From: UBA6136 sp044351045
Lineage (GTDB): Bacteria; Pseudomonadota; Gammaproteobacteria; Methylococcales; Methylococcaceae
Reading direction: 5' to 3'
Length of the DNA stretch: 64,000 bases
NCBI GenBank assembly: GCA_044351045.1
Contig: JBILGM010000003.1
Coordinates: forward strand, 1 to 64,000
Below are positions 52,653-61,455 of the stretch, piece after piece; position 1 is the stretch's first letter, and every line of letters starts with the position of its first letter. The notes beneath the pieces were generated by a model. It made no database searches. It was not told the DNA's origin and saw only the letters and a program-made list of their open reading frames with translations. The translations under genes and the position numbers were made by a program.

Positions 52653-52843
52653 TCAGTCCCTGGGTGGGGCATCACTGTCGTTTTGAACCGACTTGCTCGG
52701 CCTATGCTCTTACCGCGTTAGAGCGGTTTGGCGCCCTGAATGGCTCTGGACTTGTCTTAAGGCGCCTCTCTAAGTGTCACCCATGGCATGAGGGCGGAAT
52801 CGATCCCGTACCTGAAAAGAAACCGGAAATAACTAATGGATAA
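52607..52843 (+). CDS. yidD: Membrane protein insertion efficiency factor YidD
   Basis: This 78-residue small membrane-associated protein of the YidD family has LVQFYRYLISPWVGHHCRFEPTCSAYALTAL with three conserved cysteines including the later SKCHPWHEGG. The gene overlaps rnpA (46 bp) and yidC (8 bp), the standard arrangement. Confidence 0.95.
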   Translation: MQAILVALVQFYRYLISPWVGHHCRFEPTCSAYALTALERFGALNGSGLVLRRLSKCHPWHEGGIDPVPEKKPEITNG

Positions 52844-54479
52844 CGCAAGGTTCGTACTGATCGTCTTCTTTTTCTTCCTTAGCATCATGCTTTACCAGCA
52901 ATGGCAGGCTGATTATGGTCCAAAACCCGCTGCTACCAGCTCCAGCCAGGCCGGCGTCAGTTCGGTGGCCAATCCGGATGTCCCCGTGTCTGCCGATTCT
53001 GCGGGAAGCCTGGAGTCAGCTTCGGCCCAGGCCGAAAATTTGCTCAGCCGTCAGCGCATACAAGTGAAAACTGATGTGGTGCGGATGGAGATCGATACAG
53101 AGGGTGGAGATATCCGCCTGCTTGAGCTGCTGGATTACCCCGTTGCCAAGGAAACTCCGAATGCTCCGGTACAACTTTTCACGGACCACGATCTAGTCTT
53201 TGTTGCGCAAAACGGCTTCATCGGTGATGAGGCGTCCGCACCCAATCACCATAGTCAGTGGCAGGCGCAAGCGATCTCGTTTGCCTTGGTCGATGGCCAG
53301 AACGAATTACGAGTTCCCCTGATCTGGACAAGCCCCCAAGGTGTTACCGTCACCAAGACCTACATCCTGAATCGTGGCAGCTATGACGTGCATCTTGAGC
53401 AGCAGGTTGCCAATAACAGCCCGAAACCTTGGACCGCCCGCCAGTATGTTCAGCTACAACGCAAGGATCCTGGTGACAAAAACAAGGACCAGATGGTCCG
53501 TACATATACCGGTGGTGTGCTTTACACCCCGGAGGATAAGTACAAGAAAATAACTTTCAAGGACATGGCGGGAGAAAACCTTGATGCAAAAGCAAAAGAT
53601 GGCTGGATCGCGATGATCCAGCATTATTTTGTGGCTGCCTGGATTCCACCCAGTGGTGAAGAAAACGGTTTCTACACTAAGGCCCTCTCAGATGATCATT
53701 TCGTGATCGGTGCGTACACCCCGGTGCTGGAAGTCCCTGCCGGTGGGTCCAAAGCCTTCCAGGCACAATTGTTTGCCGGGCCCAAGCTTCAGCGGATCCT
53801 GGAAACGACCGCGCCTGGTCTGGATCTGACCGTGGACTACGGTGCACTGACCATTATTGCCAAGCCCATTTTCTGGCTGCTCGAACAGTTTCACAAAATC
53901 TTCAATAACTGGGGTTGGGCCATCATTTTCGTGACGCTGACATTGAAGGCGTTGTTTTTCCGCCTCTCCGCTGCCAGCTATCGGTCCATGGCCAACATGC
54001 GCAAGATGCAGCCAAAGCTGGCGGAACTGAAGGAGCGGTTTGGTGGTGACAAGCAGAAGCTGAATCACGCCATGATGGAAATGTACCGAAAGGAAAAAGT
54101 GAATCCACTGGGCGGCTGTCTGCCCATCTTGGTTCAAATTCCTGTGTTCATTTCGCTGTATTGGGTTTTGATCGAAACCGTCGAGATGCGGCAGGCGCCC
54201 TTCATTGGCTGGCTGACTGATTTGTCGTCGAAGGACCCCTATTTCATCCTACCGTTGCTCATGGGTATTTCCATGTTTATCCAGCAACGCTTGAGCCCAC
54301 CGCCTTCCGATCCTCTGCAGGCGAAGATCATGCAATTTTTCCCTGTCATGTTCACCGGTTTCTTTGCGTTTTTCCCGTCCGGTCTGGTGCTTTACTGGGT
54401 CGTGAATAATGTGCTTTCGATTCTTCAGCAATGGTATATCAACAAAACCATTGGAGAGGCAGTGCCGGCCAAGGCCTGA
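52836..54479 (+). CDS. yidC: Membrane protein insertase YidC
   Basis: This 547-residue inner-membrane insertase has an N-terminal helix (about residues 5-22), a large periplasmic P1 beta domain (about 55-340), then the conserved core from about 355 with five helices, including GWAIIFVTLTLKALFF and the hydrophilic groove part SLYWVLIETVEMRQAPF. Gram-negative length and P1 domain match. It is followed by a strong terminator that ends the rpmH-rnpA-yidD-yidC transcript. Confidence 0.97.
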   Translation: MDNARFVLIVFFFFLSIMLYQQWQADYGPKPAATSSSQAGVSSVANPDVPVSADSAGSLESASAQAENLLSRQRIQVKTDVVRMEIDTEGGDIRLLELLDYPVAKETPNAPVQLFTDHDLVFVAQNGFIGDEASAPNHHSQWQAQAISFALVDGQNELRVPLIWTSPQGVTVTKTYILNRGSYDVHLEQQVANNSPKPWTARQYVQLQRKDPGDKNKDQMVRTYTGGVLYTPEDKYKKITFKDMAGENLDAKAKDGWIAMIQHYFVAAWIPPSGEENGFYTKALSDDHFVIGAYTPVLEVPAGGSKAFQAQLFAGPKLQRILETTAPGLDLTVDYGALTIIAKPIFWLLEQFHKIFNNWGWAIIFVTLTLKALFFRLSAASYRSMANMRKMQPKLAELKERFGGDKQKLNHAMMEMYRKEKVNPLGGCLPILVQIPVFISLYWVLIETVEMRQAPFIGWLTDLSSKDPYFILPLLMGISMFIQQRLSPPPSDPLQAKIMQFFPVMFTGFFAFFPSGLVLYWVVNNVLSILQQWYINKTIGEAVPAKA

Positions 54480-54503
54480 CGGTTCGGTCCCAGCAGAACC
54501 AGA

Positions 54504-54545
54504 GGCGGGTTGGGTACTTTAAGGTACCCGCCCGCCTTTTCTTTA
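54504..54545 (+). terminator. Intrinsic terminator after yidC
   Basis: A long GC stem, GGCGGG paired with CCCGCC at the outside and GGGTAC paired with GTACCC inside, has a loop of TTTAAG and a TTTTCTTT tail. It ends just before the mnmE ATG at 54549. Confidence 0.85.
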
Positions 54546-54548
54546 TTT

Positions 54549-55895
54549 ATGAATTCTCAGCAGAACACCATAGCCGCTATCGCCACGCCGCCTGGGCGCG
54601 GCGGTGTCGGAGTTATCCGGGTGTCTGGCGATGCCGTTCCATCCATTGGCCATGCCCTGTTGGGCAGGGATTTATTGCCACGTAACGCCCACTTGGTCAC
54701 TTTTCAAAGTGCCAACGGCGAGTCAATTGATCAGGGTCTGGCGATCTACTTTCCCGCGCCGAACTCCTTTACTGGGGAAGATGTGCTCGAACTTCACGCC
54801 CACGGAAGTCCTGTGGTGCTGGATGTGCTCCTCAAGCGCGTGTTGGAACTGGGTGCACGGACCGCCAGGCCGGGTGAATTCAGCGAGCGAGCCTTCCTGA
54901 ACGACAAGATCGACCTCGCCCAGGCCGAGGCCATCGCGGACCTGATCGAGTGCACCACTGAAAGCGCGGCCCGCGCGGCTCAGCGTTCGCTTCAAGGCGA
55001 ATTCTCACGCCAGATCAATTATTTGGTCGAATTACTCATCCAGTTGCGCTTATATATTGAGGCGTCGATAGACTTCGTCGACGAGGATATTGAGCTTCTC
55101 ACCGCCGGCCATATCGGAACAAGCCTGGCAGGTTTGCGGCAACGGCTTGAAACCATTCGTGGCTCGGCACGCCAGGGGCAATTGTTGCGGGAAGGCATGA
55201 CCCTGGTGATCACTGGTCGACCCAATGCGGGTAAATCCAGTCTGCTCAATAGGCTGACTGGCCGCGATAGCGCCATTGTCACCCCAATCGCCGGCACAAC
55301 CAGGGACACGCTCAAGGAGTTCATTCAGATCGATGGACTGCCCTTGCACATCATTGATACTGCCGGGCTTCGGGAGCACAGCGAGGATGTCGTGGAGCAG
55401 GAGGGTATGCGCCGGGCAAGAGCCGAAATTGTTCAGGCCGATCATGTCTTGCTATTGATTGATGACACCGAACCATATGGCACCGACTTGCTGCTGGCGG
55501 ACATTCCCGCCCATCTGCCGCTGACTCATATTCATAACAAGATCGACCTCAGCGGGCGTGCTGCTGGTCATCAGATCGCTGAAAAAAATGCCGTAATTTA
55601 TTTGTCACTAAAAACTGGCGAGGGGATGGAGCTGCTCTTCCAGCACCTCAAATCGTGTGTTGGTTATGCAGAAGCGTCGGAGGGTGTCTTCATGGCGAGA
55701 AGACGTCACCTGGATGCGATTGACCGGGCGGTGGTGGCCGTTCACAGGGCGGTAGAAAATTTCAATTCCGGTGTGCTGGAGTTGCTGGCGGAGGAACTCA
55801 GGTTAGCTCAAAACGCACTCTCAGAAATAACGGGCGAGTTCAGCTCTGACGACTTATTGGGCCGGATATTTGCGGATTTCTGCATTGGCAAGTGA
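54549..55895 (+). CDS. mnmE: tRNA uridine-5-carboxymethylaminomethyl(34) synthesis GTPase MnmE
   Basis: This 448-residue GTPase, with MnmG, modifies the wobble uridine of several tRNAs. The N-terminal domain starts MNSQQNTIAAIATPPGRGGVG. The G domain has G1 GRPNAGKSSLLN near residues 225-236, G3 DTAG and G4 NKID. The C-terminus has the family CIGK ending. The ATG at 54549 lies within the end of the yidC terminator region, so it has its own promoter or depends on read-through. Its usual partner mnmG is not found in the following 8 kb. Confidence 0.96.
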   Translation: MNSQQNTIAAIATPPGRGGVGVIRVSGDAVPSIGHALLGRDLLPRNAHLVTFQSANGESIDQGLAIYFPAPNSFTGEDVLELHAHGSPVVLDVLLKRVLELGARTARPGEFSERAFLNDKIDLAQAEAIADLIECTTESAARAAQRSLQGEFSRQINYLVELLIQLRLYIEASIDFVDEDIELLTAGHIGTSLAGLRQRLETIRGSARQGQLLREGMTLVITGRPNAGKSSLLNRLTGRDSAIVTPIAGTTRDTLKEFIQIDGLPLHIIDTAGLREHSEDVVEQEGMRRARAEIVQADHVLLLIDDTEPYGTDLLLADIPAHLPLTHIHNKIDLSGRAAGHQIAEKNAVIYLSLKTGEGMELLFQHLKSCVGYAEASEGVFMARRRHLDAIDRAVVAVHRAVENFNSGVLELLAEELRLAQNALSEITGEFSSDDLLGRIFADFCIGK

Positions 55896-56029
55896 AGGTT
55901 AGTATTCCCTCGCTCAGAAGCGCGCACGCGGGAGCATCAAAGTCTACTTGATTCATGTCTTTCTTTACTTTTAGCTATCTCAGATCCATGCATCGTGTGT
56001 TCAAAGCAATTAAGGCTGAACATCCAATT

Positions 56030-56066
56030 TACGTAAATTACGTAGATTTTTACGTACTTTTACGAA
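56030..56066. repeat. TACGTA-type repeats in an AT-rich patch
   Basis: Four near-repeats, TACGTA at 56030, 56039 and 56051 and TACGAA at 56061, are spaced 9, 12 and 10 bp, within a region (about 55955-56230) markedly richer in A and T than its surroundings. Each TACGTA is a palindrome. It lies between mnmE and the intron remnant. I see no gene in this patch. Confidence 0.5.
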
Positions 56067-56289
56067 TTTACATAGGCTTGATAGGGACTAGTATGTCTAT
56101 GCAATGGGAGGCTTTTGTTTATGTTGCTTTTGAAGCTCATCCTCGGACCAAGTTTCTAGTCAGGGATCTAGTGGAGTCCAGTTTTCATTTCGATGGCTCA
56201 GGCTTGCCTGCGGTAGGACATAATTACAAGGGGGGCACCGTACCTTCAAACAAGGCAGCCATCACTAAGTTACCCGGCTTCGGCCGGAT

Positions 56290-56784
56290 TTTTTCATTGT
56301 TGCATGGGCAATACCGGCGCAGTCCGGGATGCAAAGTGATGATCCCGAAGCCGGACGGCAGCCAGCGCAAGCTGGGCATCCCGACGGTGACCGATCGACC
56401 GATCCTGCAAGCCCTTTTGCAAGTGCTGCAACCCACATCGACCCCACCTTCAGCGAACATAGCCGGAGTTTTAGAGCGGGCAGACGGGCATACGACGCGG
56501 TCAAGGCCGCCCTGGCGTCCGTGCAGTCCGGCAAACGTATTGGGGTGGACGTGGATCTGGAGCAGTTCTTCGACCGGGTCAACCATGTCATACTGATCGA
56601 CAGGTCCGGGAAACGCATCGATGACGCCGGAGTGATCCGGCTGGTTCGGGCCTATGTGAACGCCGGGATTATGGATGGTGGGGTGGTGGTGGATCGCTAT
56701 CTGGGCATGCCGCAAGGCGGACCCCTATCTCCGTTGCTGGCCATTGCGTACTTTGACCCGCTGGGAGTGCCAAGACGGTCCTGA
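56290..56784 (+). pseudogene. Group II intron reverse transcriptase, truncated and frameshifted
   Basis: The recognisable RT strings in order are LLHGQYRRSPGCKVMIPKPDG, RKLGIPTVTDRPILQALLQVLQP, DPTFSEHSRSFRAGRRAYDAVKAAL, GVDVDLEQFFDRVNH and GMPQGGPLSPLLA. A frameshift lies near 56440. Directly after PLSPLLA the sequence jumps to IAYFDPLGVPRRS, the usual C-terminal end of this intron-protein class, so the YADD active site, the X/maturase and En domains are missing by an internal deletion. A full protein would be about 400-450 residues. It cannot be active. Confidence 0.82.
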
Positions 56785-56796
56785 CCTCAAGCTCTC

Positions 56797-56873
56797 GAAC
56801 CGCCCGGTGCGAACCCGCAGCCGGGTGGTGTGGCAGGAGCGGCTGCGATCATCGCGGCCCCCCTATGCCGATT
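56797..56873 (+). ncRNA. Group II intron domain V/VI-like RNA end
   Basis: A 34-base element at 56797-56830 folds as domain V: ACCGCCCGG pairs with CCGGGTGGT (one G-T pair), and TGCG with CGCA closes an AACC loop. It starts 12 bp after the RT stop, as in intact introns. A second hairpin at about 56837-56862 (GCTGCGA with TCGCGGC) is domain VI-like, and CCCTATGCCGAT near 56864-56873 resembles a 3' intron end. This helps define the right end of the dead element. Confidence 0.65.
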
Positions 56874-56979
56874 AGAGGACCTCTGGGCAATCAAAAATAT
56901 TCAGGGCAGGTGCACTGCTTTTGCCAGTTGAGGCGGGGTATGTTTCACTTATGTCCCGAACCTCAACACATCGCTCATC

Positions 56980-57222
56980 ATGAACGGATTTGTCGCCCCA
57001 AGTTTTCTGCTCCTTATTGCCGCCGCGTTGCAGGGCTGTAGCCATCGATCTGATACTGTCATTGGCGGTCCAGATGCCCAAGAGGCAGCCATACGGATGG
57101 AGGAATCAAAGCAGGAATACAACGACTGTCTCGCGACACGTCACGCAGGCAGCGCCACCTGTGACAGTCTAGAAGCGCTCTATAAGAAAGATAAAGCGGA
57201 ATTCGAGGCTCAGATTCAGTAG
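56980..57222 (+). CDS. Small lipoprotein (80 aa)
   Basis: This 80-residue predicted lipoprotein has a signal peptide MNGFVAPSFLLLIAAALQGC with the lipobox LQGC at its end. The mature part is a short helical, charged segment with two further cysteines (NDCLATRHAGSATCDSL) that could form a disulfide. I do not recognise a family. It stands between the intron remnant and nadC. Confidence 0.6.
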   Translation: MNGFVAPSFLLLIAAALQGCSHRSDTVIGGPDAQEAAIRMEESKQEYNDCLATRHAGSATCDSLEALYKKDKAEFEAQIQ

Positions 57223-57304
57223 CCAGTCCATTAAGATGCTTGGGCAAACTATCACTCTCCAAGTTGAGAGCTAAGGCTTCACGTCGAGCCCGTCTTGCAT
57301 CGCC

Positions 57305-58150
57305 ATGCCCCCCAATGAAATGGAACTCCCTGATCCCGCAGAAATTGATCGGTTTTTAGCGGAAGATATCGGAGCAGGCGACCTTACGGCGGCCATTCTG
57401 CCGGAGGCCGCATGTGCTTCTGCAAACGTAGTAACCCGCGAGAACACGGTTGTTTGCGGTCAGGCTTGGTTCGAGGCCGTTTTCGGTCGGCTGGATTCCC
57501 CTGTCAAGATTGTCTGGCATTGTGTGGAAGGGACCGAAGTCCAGGCGGGGTCACTTTTATGCCGGCTCGAGGGGCCCGCCCGGTCGCTGATGACGGGTGA
57601 GAGAACGGCGCTCAACCTGCTCCAGACGCTGTCGGCGACGGCCACTCTGGCACGGGAATATGCAAAGGCTGTGGAAGGCACTGGGGTGAGAATCCTGGAT
57701 ACTCGCAAAACGATACCCGGCCTGCGTCTGGCTCAGAAATATGCTGTTCGCTGCGGTGGTTGTCATAACCATCGAATAGGACTTTATGATGGCATTCTGA
57801 TCAAGGAAAACCATATTCTGTCGGCAGGCTCCATCACTCAGGCCATTCGCAGCGCGGTACGGCTGCAGGCCGGGGTCATGATCGAAGTGGAAGTTGAAAC
57901 GCTGGATGAGCTGAATGAGGCGCTCACGGCCGGAGCAAAACGCATCCTGCTGGATGAATTTTCGCTGACCATGATGCGCGAGGCGGTGGCTATGGCGGCG
58001 TACCGGGCAGAGCTGGAGGTCTCCGGTAGCGTGACGCTGGAGGCTATTCGGGAAATAGCGGAAACGGGCGTGAATTACATTTCTGTGGGCGCCTTGACCA
58101 AAAACATCCGGGCTATCGATCTCTCCATGCGGGTGACGCTCGGCGTCTGA
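57305..58150 (+). CDS. nadC: Nicotinate-nucleotide pyrophosphorylase (quinolinate PRTase)
   Basis: NadC converts quinolinate and PRPP to nicotinate mononucleotide in NAD synthesis. 281 residues. Conserved: EDIGAGDLTAAILPE, GERTALNLLQTLSATATLAREY, ILDTRKTIPGLRLAQKYAV near residues 136-155, and GVNYISVGALTKNI near the end. An ATG at 57320 is also possible; the first ATG is kept. It is convergent with rpiA, 33 bp apart. Confidence 0.96.
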   Translation: MPPNEMELPDPAEIDRFLAEDIGAGDLTAAILPEAACASANVVTRENTVVCGQAWFEAVFGRLDSPVKIVWHCVEGTEVQAGSLLCRLEGPARSLMTGERTALNLLQTLSATATLAREYAKAVEGTGVRILDTRKTIPGLRLAQKYAVRCGGCHNHRIGLYDGILIKENHILSAGSITQAIRSAVRLQAGVMIEVEVETLDELNEALTAGAKRILLDEFSLTMMREAVAMAAYRAELEVSGSVTLEAIREIAETGVNYISVGALTKNIRAIDLSMRVTLGV

Positions 58151-58183
58151 TAGAACAGCCGAGCTGTCGACTACCGTCCTGAT

Positions 58184-58840
58184 TCAGCCGATGCGACGAA
58201 CGCCATCAGCACCGCCTACAAGGACAACGTCGGCGGGACGCATGGCAAAGATACCCACCGTGATGACGCCGGGAATGTTGTTGATGACCTGTTCCATTTC
58301 CAACGGGTTCAGGATGGAGAGGTTCCACACATCGAGAATCTGACCGCCGTTGTCCGTCACACAGTTCTCGCGCCACACTGGCTGTCCGCCTAACTTGACC
58401 ATTTCACGGGCGACAAAACTGCGCGCCATGGGAATGACCTCGACCGGCAGAGGAAACTTGCCGAGAATATCCACACACTTGCTGTCATCCGCTATACAGA
58501 TGAACTTGCGGCTGGCGCCAGCAATGATTTTTTCTCGGGTCAAGGCGGCGCCACCACCCTTGATCAATTGCTTGTTAGGGTTAATTTCATCGGCCCCGTC
58601 GACATAAACGTCCAGTGTGCCGACGTCGTTCAGTTCCAGTACGGGGATGCCCAGCTTCTTGAGTTGTTCGGTACTGGCATTGGAGCTCGACACCGTGCCT
58701 TCGATGTCCTTCTTGATATCGGCCAGACAGTCGATAAACAATCGGGTGGTCGATCCGGTGCCAATGCCAAGAATCGAGTAACCTTTTACGTACTCCAGCG
58801 CCGCTTCGGCAACTTTCTGCTTCAGTTGATCTTGCGTCAT
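58184..58840 (-). CDS. rpiA: Ribose-5-phosphate isomerase A
   Basis: This 218-residue RpiA interconverts ribose-5-phosphate and ribulose-5-phosphate. Sequence marks are LGIGTGSTTRLFIDCL near 23-38, DVYVDGADEINP near 78-89, and IKGGGAALTREKI with the catalytic Lys-Gly-Gly-Gly region near 95-107. It is divergent from ilvA, and both promoters must lie in the 116-bp gap. Confidence 0.96.
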   Translation of the reverse strand: MTQDQLKQKVAEAALEYVKGYSILGIGTGSTTRLFIDCLADIKKDIEGTVSSSNASTEQLKKLGIPVLELNDVGTLDVYVDGADEINPNKQLIKGGGAALTREKIIAGASRKFICIADDSKCVDILGKFPLPVEVIPMARSFVAREMVKLGGQPVWRENCVTDNGGQILDVWNLSILNPLEMEQVINNIPGVITVGIFAMRPADVVLVGGADGVRRIG

Positions 58841-58956
58841 TTTAGTTTTCCTTATCTGCAGTCATGGAACAAACTGGTCGATAATAACGTGAGCGTGTCT
58901 CTCCCGCCATGTCCTTATTGATTTGGTCGCTATCGATTTGAACCACAAATAAATCC

Positions 58957-60473
58957 ATGATTCTGACCAAATATGTTGAGCGCGTTTTGCGCGCCCGCGT
59001 CTATGACGTGGCGATCGAAAGCCCCCTGGATTATGCGGCAGGGCTCAGTCGCCGGCTGGATAACGCGATTTACATCAAGCGCGAGGATCTGCAGCCGGTA
59101 TTCTCGTTCAAGCTACGTGGAGCCTATAACAAAATCGCCGGTCTCGGTGAAACCGACCGACAGGCGGGTGTGATTGCGGCCTCTGCGGGTAACCATGCTC
59201 AAGGCGTCGCCCTGGCGGCTAAAAAGTTGGGTATTCGGGCGCTGATCGTGATGCCACGAACCACGCCTGCCATCAAGGTCAATGCCGTGAAGGCACTGGG
59301 GGCTGAGACCATTCTGCATGGGGATGCCTATGACGAGGCTTACGAATAGCCATTGCCCTGTCAACCGAGCAGCAGATGGCGTTTATTCACCCCTATGATG
59401 ACCCGGAGGTCATTGCCGGACAGGGCACCATCGGCATGGAGATACTTCGGCAGCGGCATGACCCGATTCATGCCATCTTTATCCCGGTGGGGGGCGGTGG
59501 ACTGATTGCCGGAATTGCTGCCTACGTCAAATTTGTCCGGCCCGACATCAGGATCATCGGGGTCGAACCCGATGATGCCGACTGCCTCAATCGGGCCATG
59601 AAAGCGAGTCGCCGGGTCATTCTCCGTCAGGTGGGCTTATTCGCGGACGGCGTAGCTGTCAAACAGATTGGCAAGGAGACCTTCCACATTGCCCATCAGT
59701 TTGTGGATGAAGTGCTGACTGTCAGCACGGATGAAATTTGCGCCGCCATCAAGGATATTTTCGACGATACCCGCTCGGTTGCCGAGCCGGCGGGTGCCCT
59801 GGGGGTTGCGGGGGCGAAAAAATACGTCGAAAAAACCAGCATGACCAACCAGTGTTTGATCGCCATTGAGAGCGGGGCAAACATCAATTTCGACCGATTA
59901 CGTCATGTGGCGGAGCGTGCCCAAGTCGGCGAGATGCGGGAGCGGCTGATGGGTGTCACCATTCCCGAACGCCCTGGCAGCTTTCTGGACTTCTGTCGAG
60001 CCATTGGTCGGCGTGGCATCACCGAATTCAACTATCGTTATTTCGATGAGGGCGCCGCGAAAATCTTTGTTGGCATCCAGACTGATGTGAGGGACGCCGG
60101 AGCCCTGATCGATGACCTTGGTGCCCAGGGCTACGGGGTCACCGATATGTCCGGTAATGAGCTGGCCCTGGAACACATTCGCTATATGGTTGGGGGCCAC
60201 GCGCCGAAGCTGCTGGACGAGGTCGTGTATCGGTTCGAATTTCCCGAGCGGCCCGGTGCCCTGCTTGATTTTCTGTCCCGGCTGAGTGGTCGCTGGAACA
60301 TCAGCCTGTTCCATTACCGCAATCATGGTGCGGCGTACGGTCGCGTATTGATGGGGATTCAAGTGCCCAAATCGGAGCGGAAAAGCTTTCGTGTGTTTCT
60401 CGACGAGATCGGGTTCGCCTACCACGACGAAACCCAGAACCCCGCTTACCGCCTGTTTGCCGGGGGTCAGTAA
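58957..60473 (+). pseudogene. ilvA: Threonine ammonia-lyase, biosynthetic, with one frameshift
   Basis: IlvA converts threonine to 2-oxobutanoate, the first step to isoleucine. The PLP-lysine string KREDLQPVFSFKLRGAYNK is near residues 41-59. After HGDAYDEAYE the frame hits TAG at 59347-59349, but the next frame continues exactly with AIALSTEQQMAFIHPYDDP to the end, including GGGGLIAGIAAYVKF and two C-terminal ACT-like domains. One base is missing near 59348. Apart from that the protein is complete at about 504 residues. Being single and in an essential pathway, a sequencing or assembly error is at least as likely as real loss. Confidence 0.88.
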
Positions 60474-60489
60474 GGTTTTACGAAGACTT

Positions 60490-60807
60490 CTAATTGGCCA
60501 GCTTCAGGGTGGCAACGCCGGCGATGATCAGCAAAACCCCCAGGTAGCGGCTTAGGCTGGAGGGGTCGCCAAAAAACCAGATGCCCACCAGGAAAGTCCC
60601 TGCGGCCCCGATGCCGGTCCACACGGCATAGGCCGTACCGATAGTGATATCCCGCTGCGCCAGCCAGAGCAGGCTGCCACTGCAGGCCATGCAGCCCATA
60701 GCAATTGCAATACCCAAAAGACGGTGACTGGAGGCTTGCGCCAGCTTTAGGCCGACCGGCCAGCCGATTTCGAACAGGCCGGCACCCAGGAGATACAGCC
60801 AGCTCAT
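60490..60807 (-). CDS. SMR family exporter (Gdx/SugE-like)
   Basis: This 105-residue four-helix small multidrug resistance protein has the essential Glu in AGLFEIGWPVGLKL near residue 13. The middle segment GTAYAVWTGIGAAGTFLVGIW resembles the Gdx (guanidinium exporter) subtype rather than the EmrE type. The ATG at 60807 overlaps the EVE gene stop by 4 bases (ATGA), so the two genes are translationally coupled. Confidence 0.87.
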   Translation of the reverse strand: MSWLYLLGAGLFEIGWPVGLKLAQASSHRLLGIAIAMGCMACSGSLLWLAQRDITIGTAYAVWTGIGAAGTFLVGIWFFGDPSSLSRYLGVLLIIAGVATLKLAN

Positions 60808-61262
60808 TCCAACTCCAGAATGAACTGCCATTGGTTTTCGGTGACCGGCATGACTGACAGCCGGTTGCCGCGTCGAACAAGTGCCAGGCCCTCCAACTCC
60901 GGTTTGTCCTTTAATTCCGCGAGCGTGATGGTTCGACTTAGCTTGCGGACGAATCCCACATCGACCATAACCCAGGTTGGTTTGTCAGGCTGACTCTTCG
61001 GGTCATGGTGTTTGTGCCGGGGGTCAATCGCCGTAGGGTCTGGGTAAGCTTCACTTTTTACCTGGGCAACGCCGACGATCCCCGGTACGTCACAATTGGA
61101 GTGGTAGAAGAAAATGGAATCCCCCACCTTCATGTCATCTCGCATCATGTTGCGCGCCTGGTAGTTTCTGACGCCGTCCCAAGGTTCCATTTGATCAGGG
61201 CGCTGAGCCAGGTCATCAATGCTGAACTCGCTGGGTTCAGATTTCATCAGCCAATATCGCAT
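60804..61262 (-). CDS. EVE domain protein
   Basis: This 152-residue soluble protein of the EVE (PUA-like) family begins RYWLMKSEPSEFSIDDLA and contains WDGVRNYQARNMMRDDMKVGD and SIFFYHSNCDVPGIVGVAQV, the signature of the family that binds modified bases in DNA or RNA. Its role in this organism is unknown. It is translated together with the SMR exporter; that pair is not an obvious functional unit. Confidence 0.93.
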   Translation of the reverse strand: MRYWLMKSEPSEFSIDDLAQRPDQMEPWDGVRNYQARNMMRDDMKVGDSIFFYHSNCDVPGIVGVAQVKSEAYPDPTAIDPRHKHHDPKSQPDKPTWVMVDVGFVRKLSRTITLAELKDKPELEGLALVRRGNRLSVMPVTENQWQFILELE

Positions 61263-61455
61263 GTCTATTCCGTGGGTACCTGCTATGTTTAGCGGCCTTG
61301 TTTTATGGGCCGCAGGTGTATTTTGCCATCCTCTTCAGAGCAAATGGACAAGCCGAACTAATAAAAGGCCGCATTTTGCCTTTGCAAGTCTAATCAGGGT
61401 CCATCGGTACTATACTGTTGTCCATGTATCCCGGTTACATCCCGATCACCAATCC

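Larger units (their letters stand above)
56290..56873 (+). mobile_element. Decayed group II intron remnant
   Basis: RT fragments plus domain V/VI-like RNA mark the 3' half of a group II intron. Domains I-III and a 5' GTGYG splice site are not recognisable upstream, so the 5' part is lost. It lies between mnmE and the small lipoprotein gene, in a 1.08-kb stretch without an intact gene (55896-56979). Confidence 0.75.

Noticed and set aside
61263..61455. 6S RNA next to the EVE gene
   Set aside because: Such RNAs occur near similar genes, but I cannot see the closing stem and bubble pattern in this gap.
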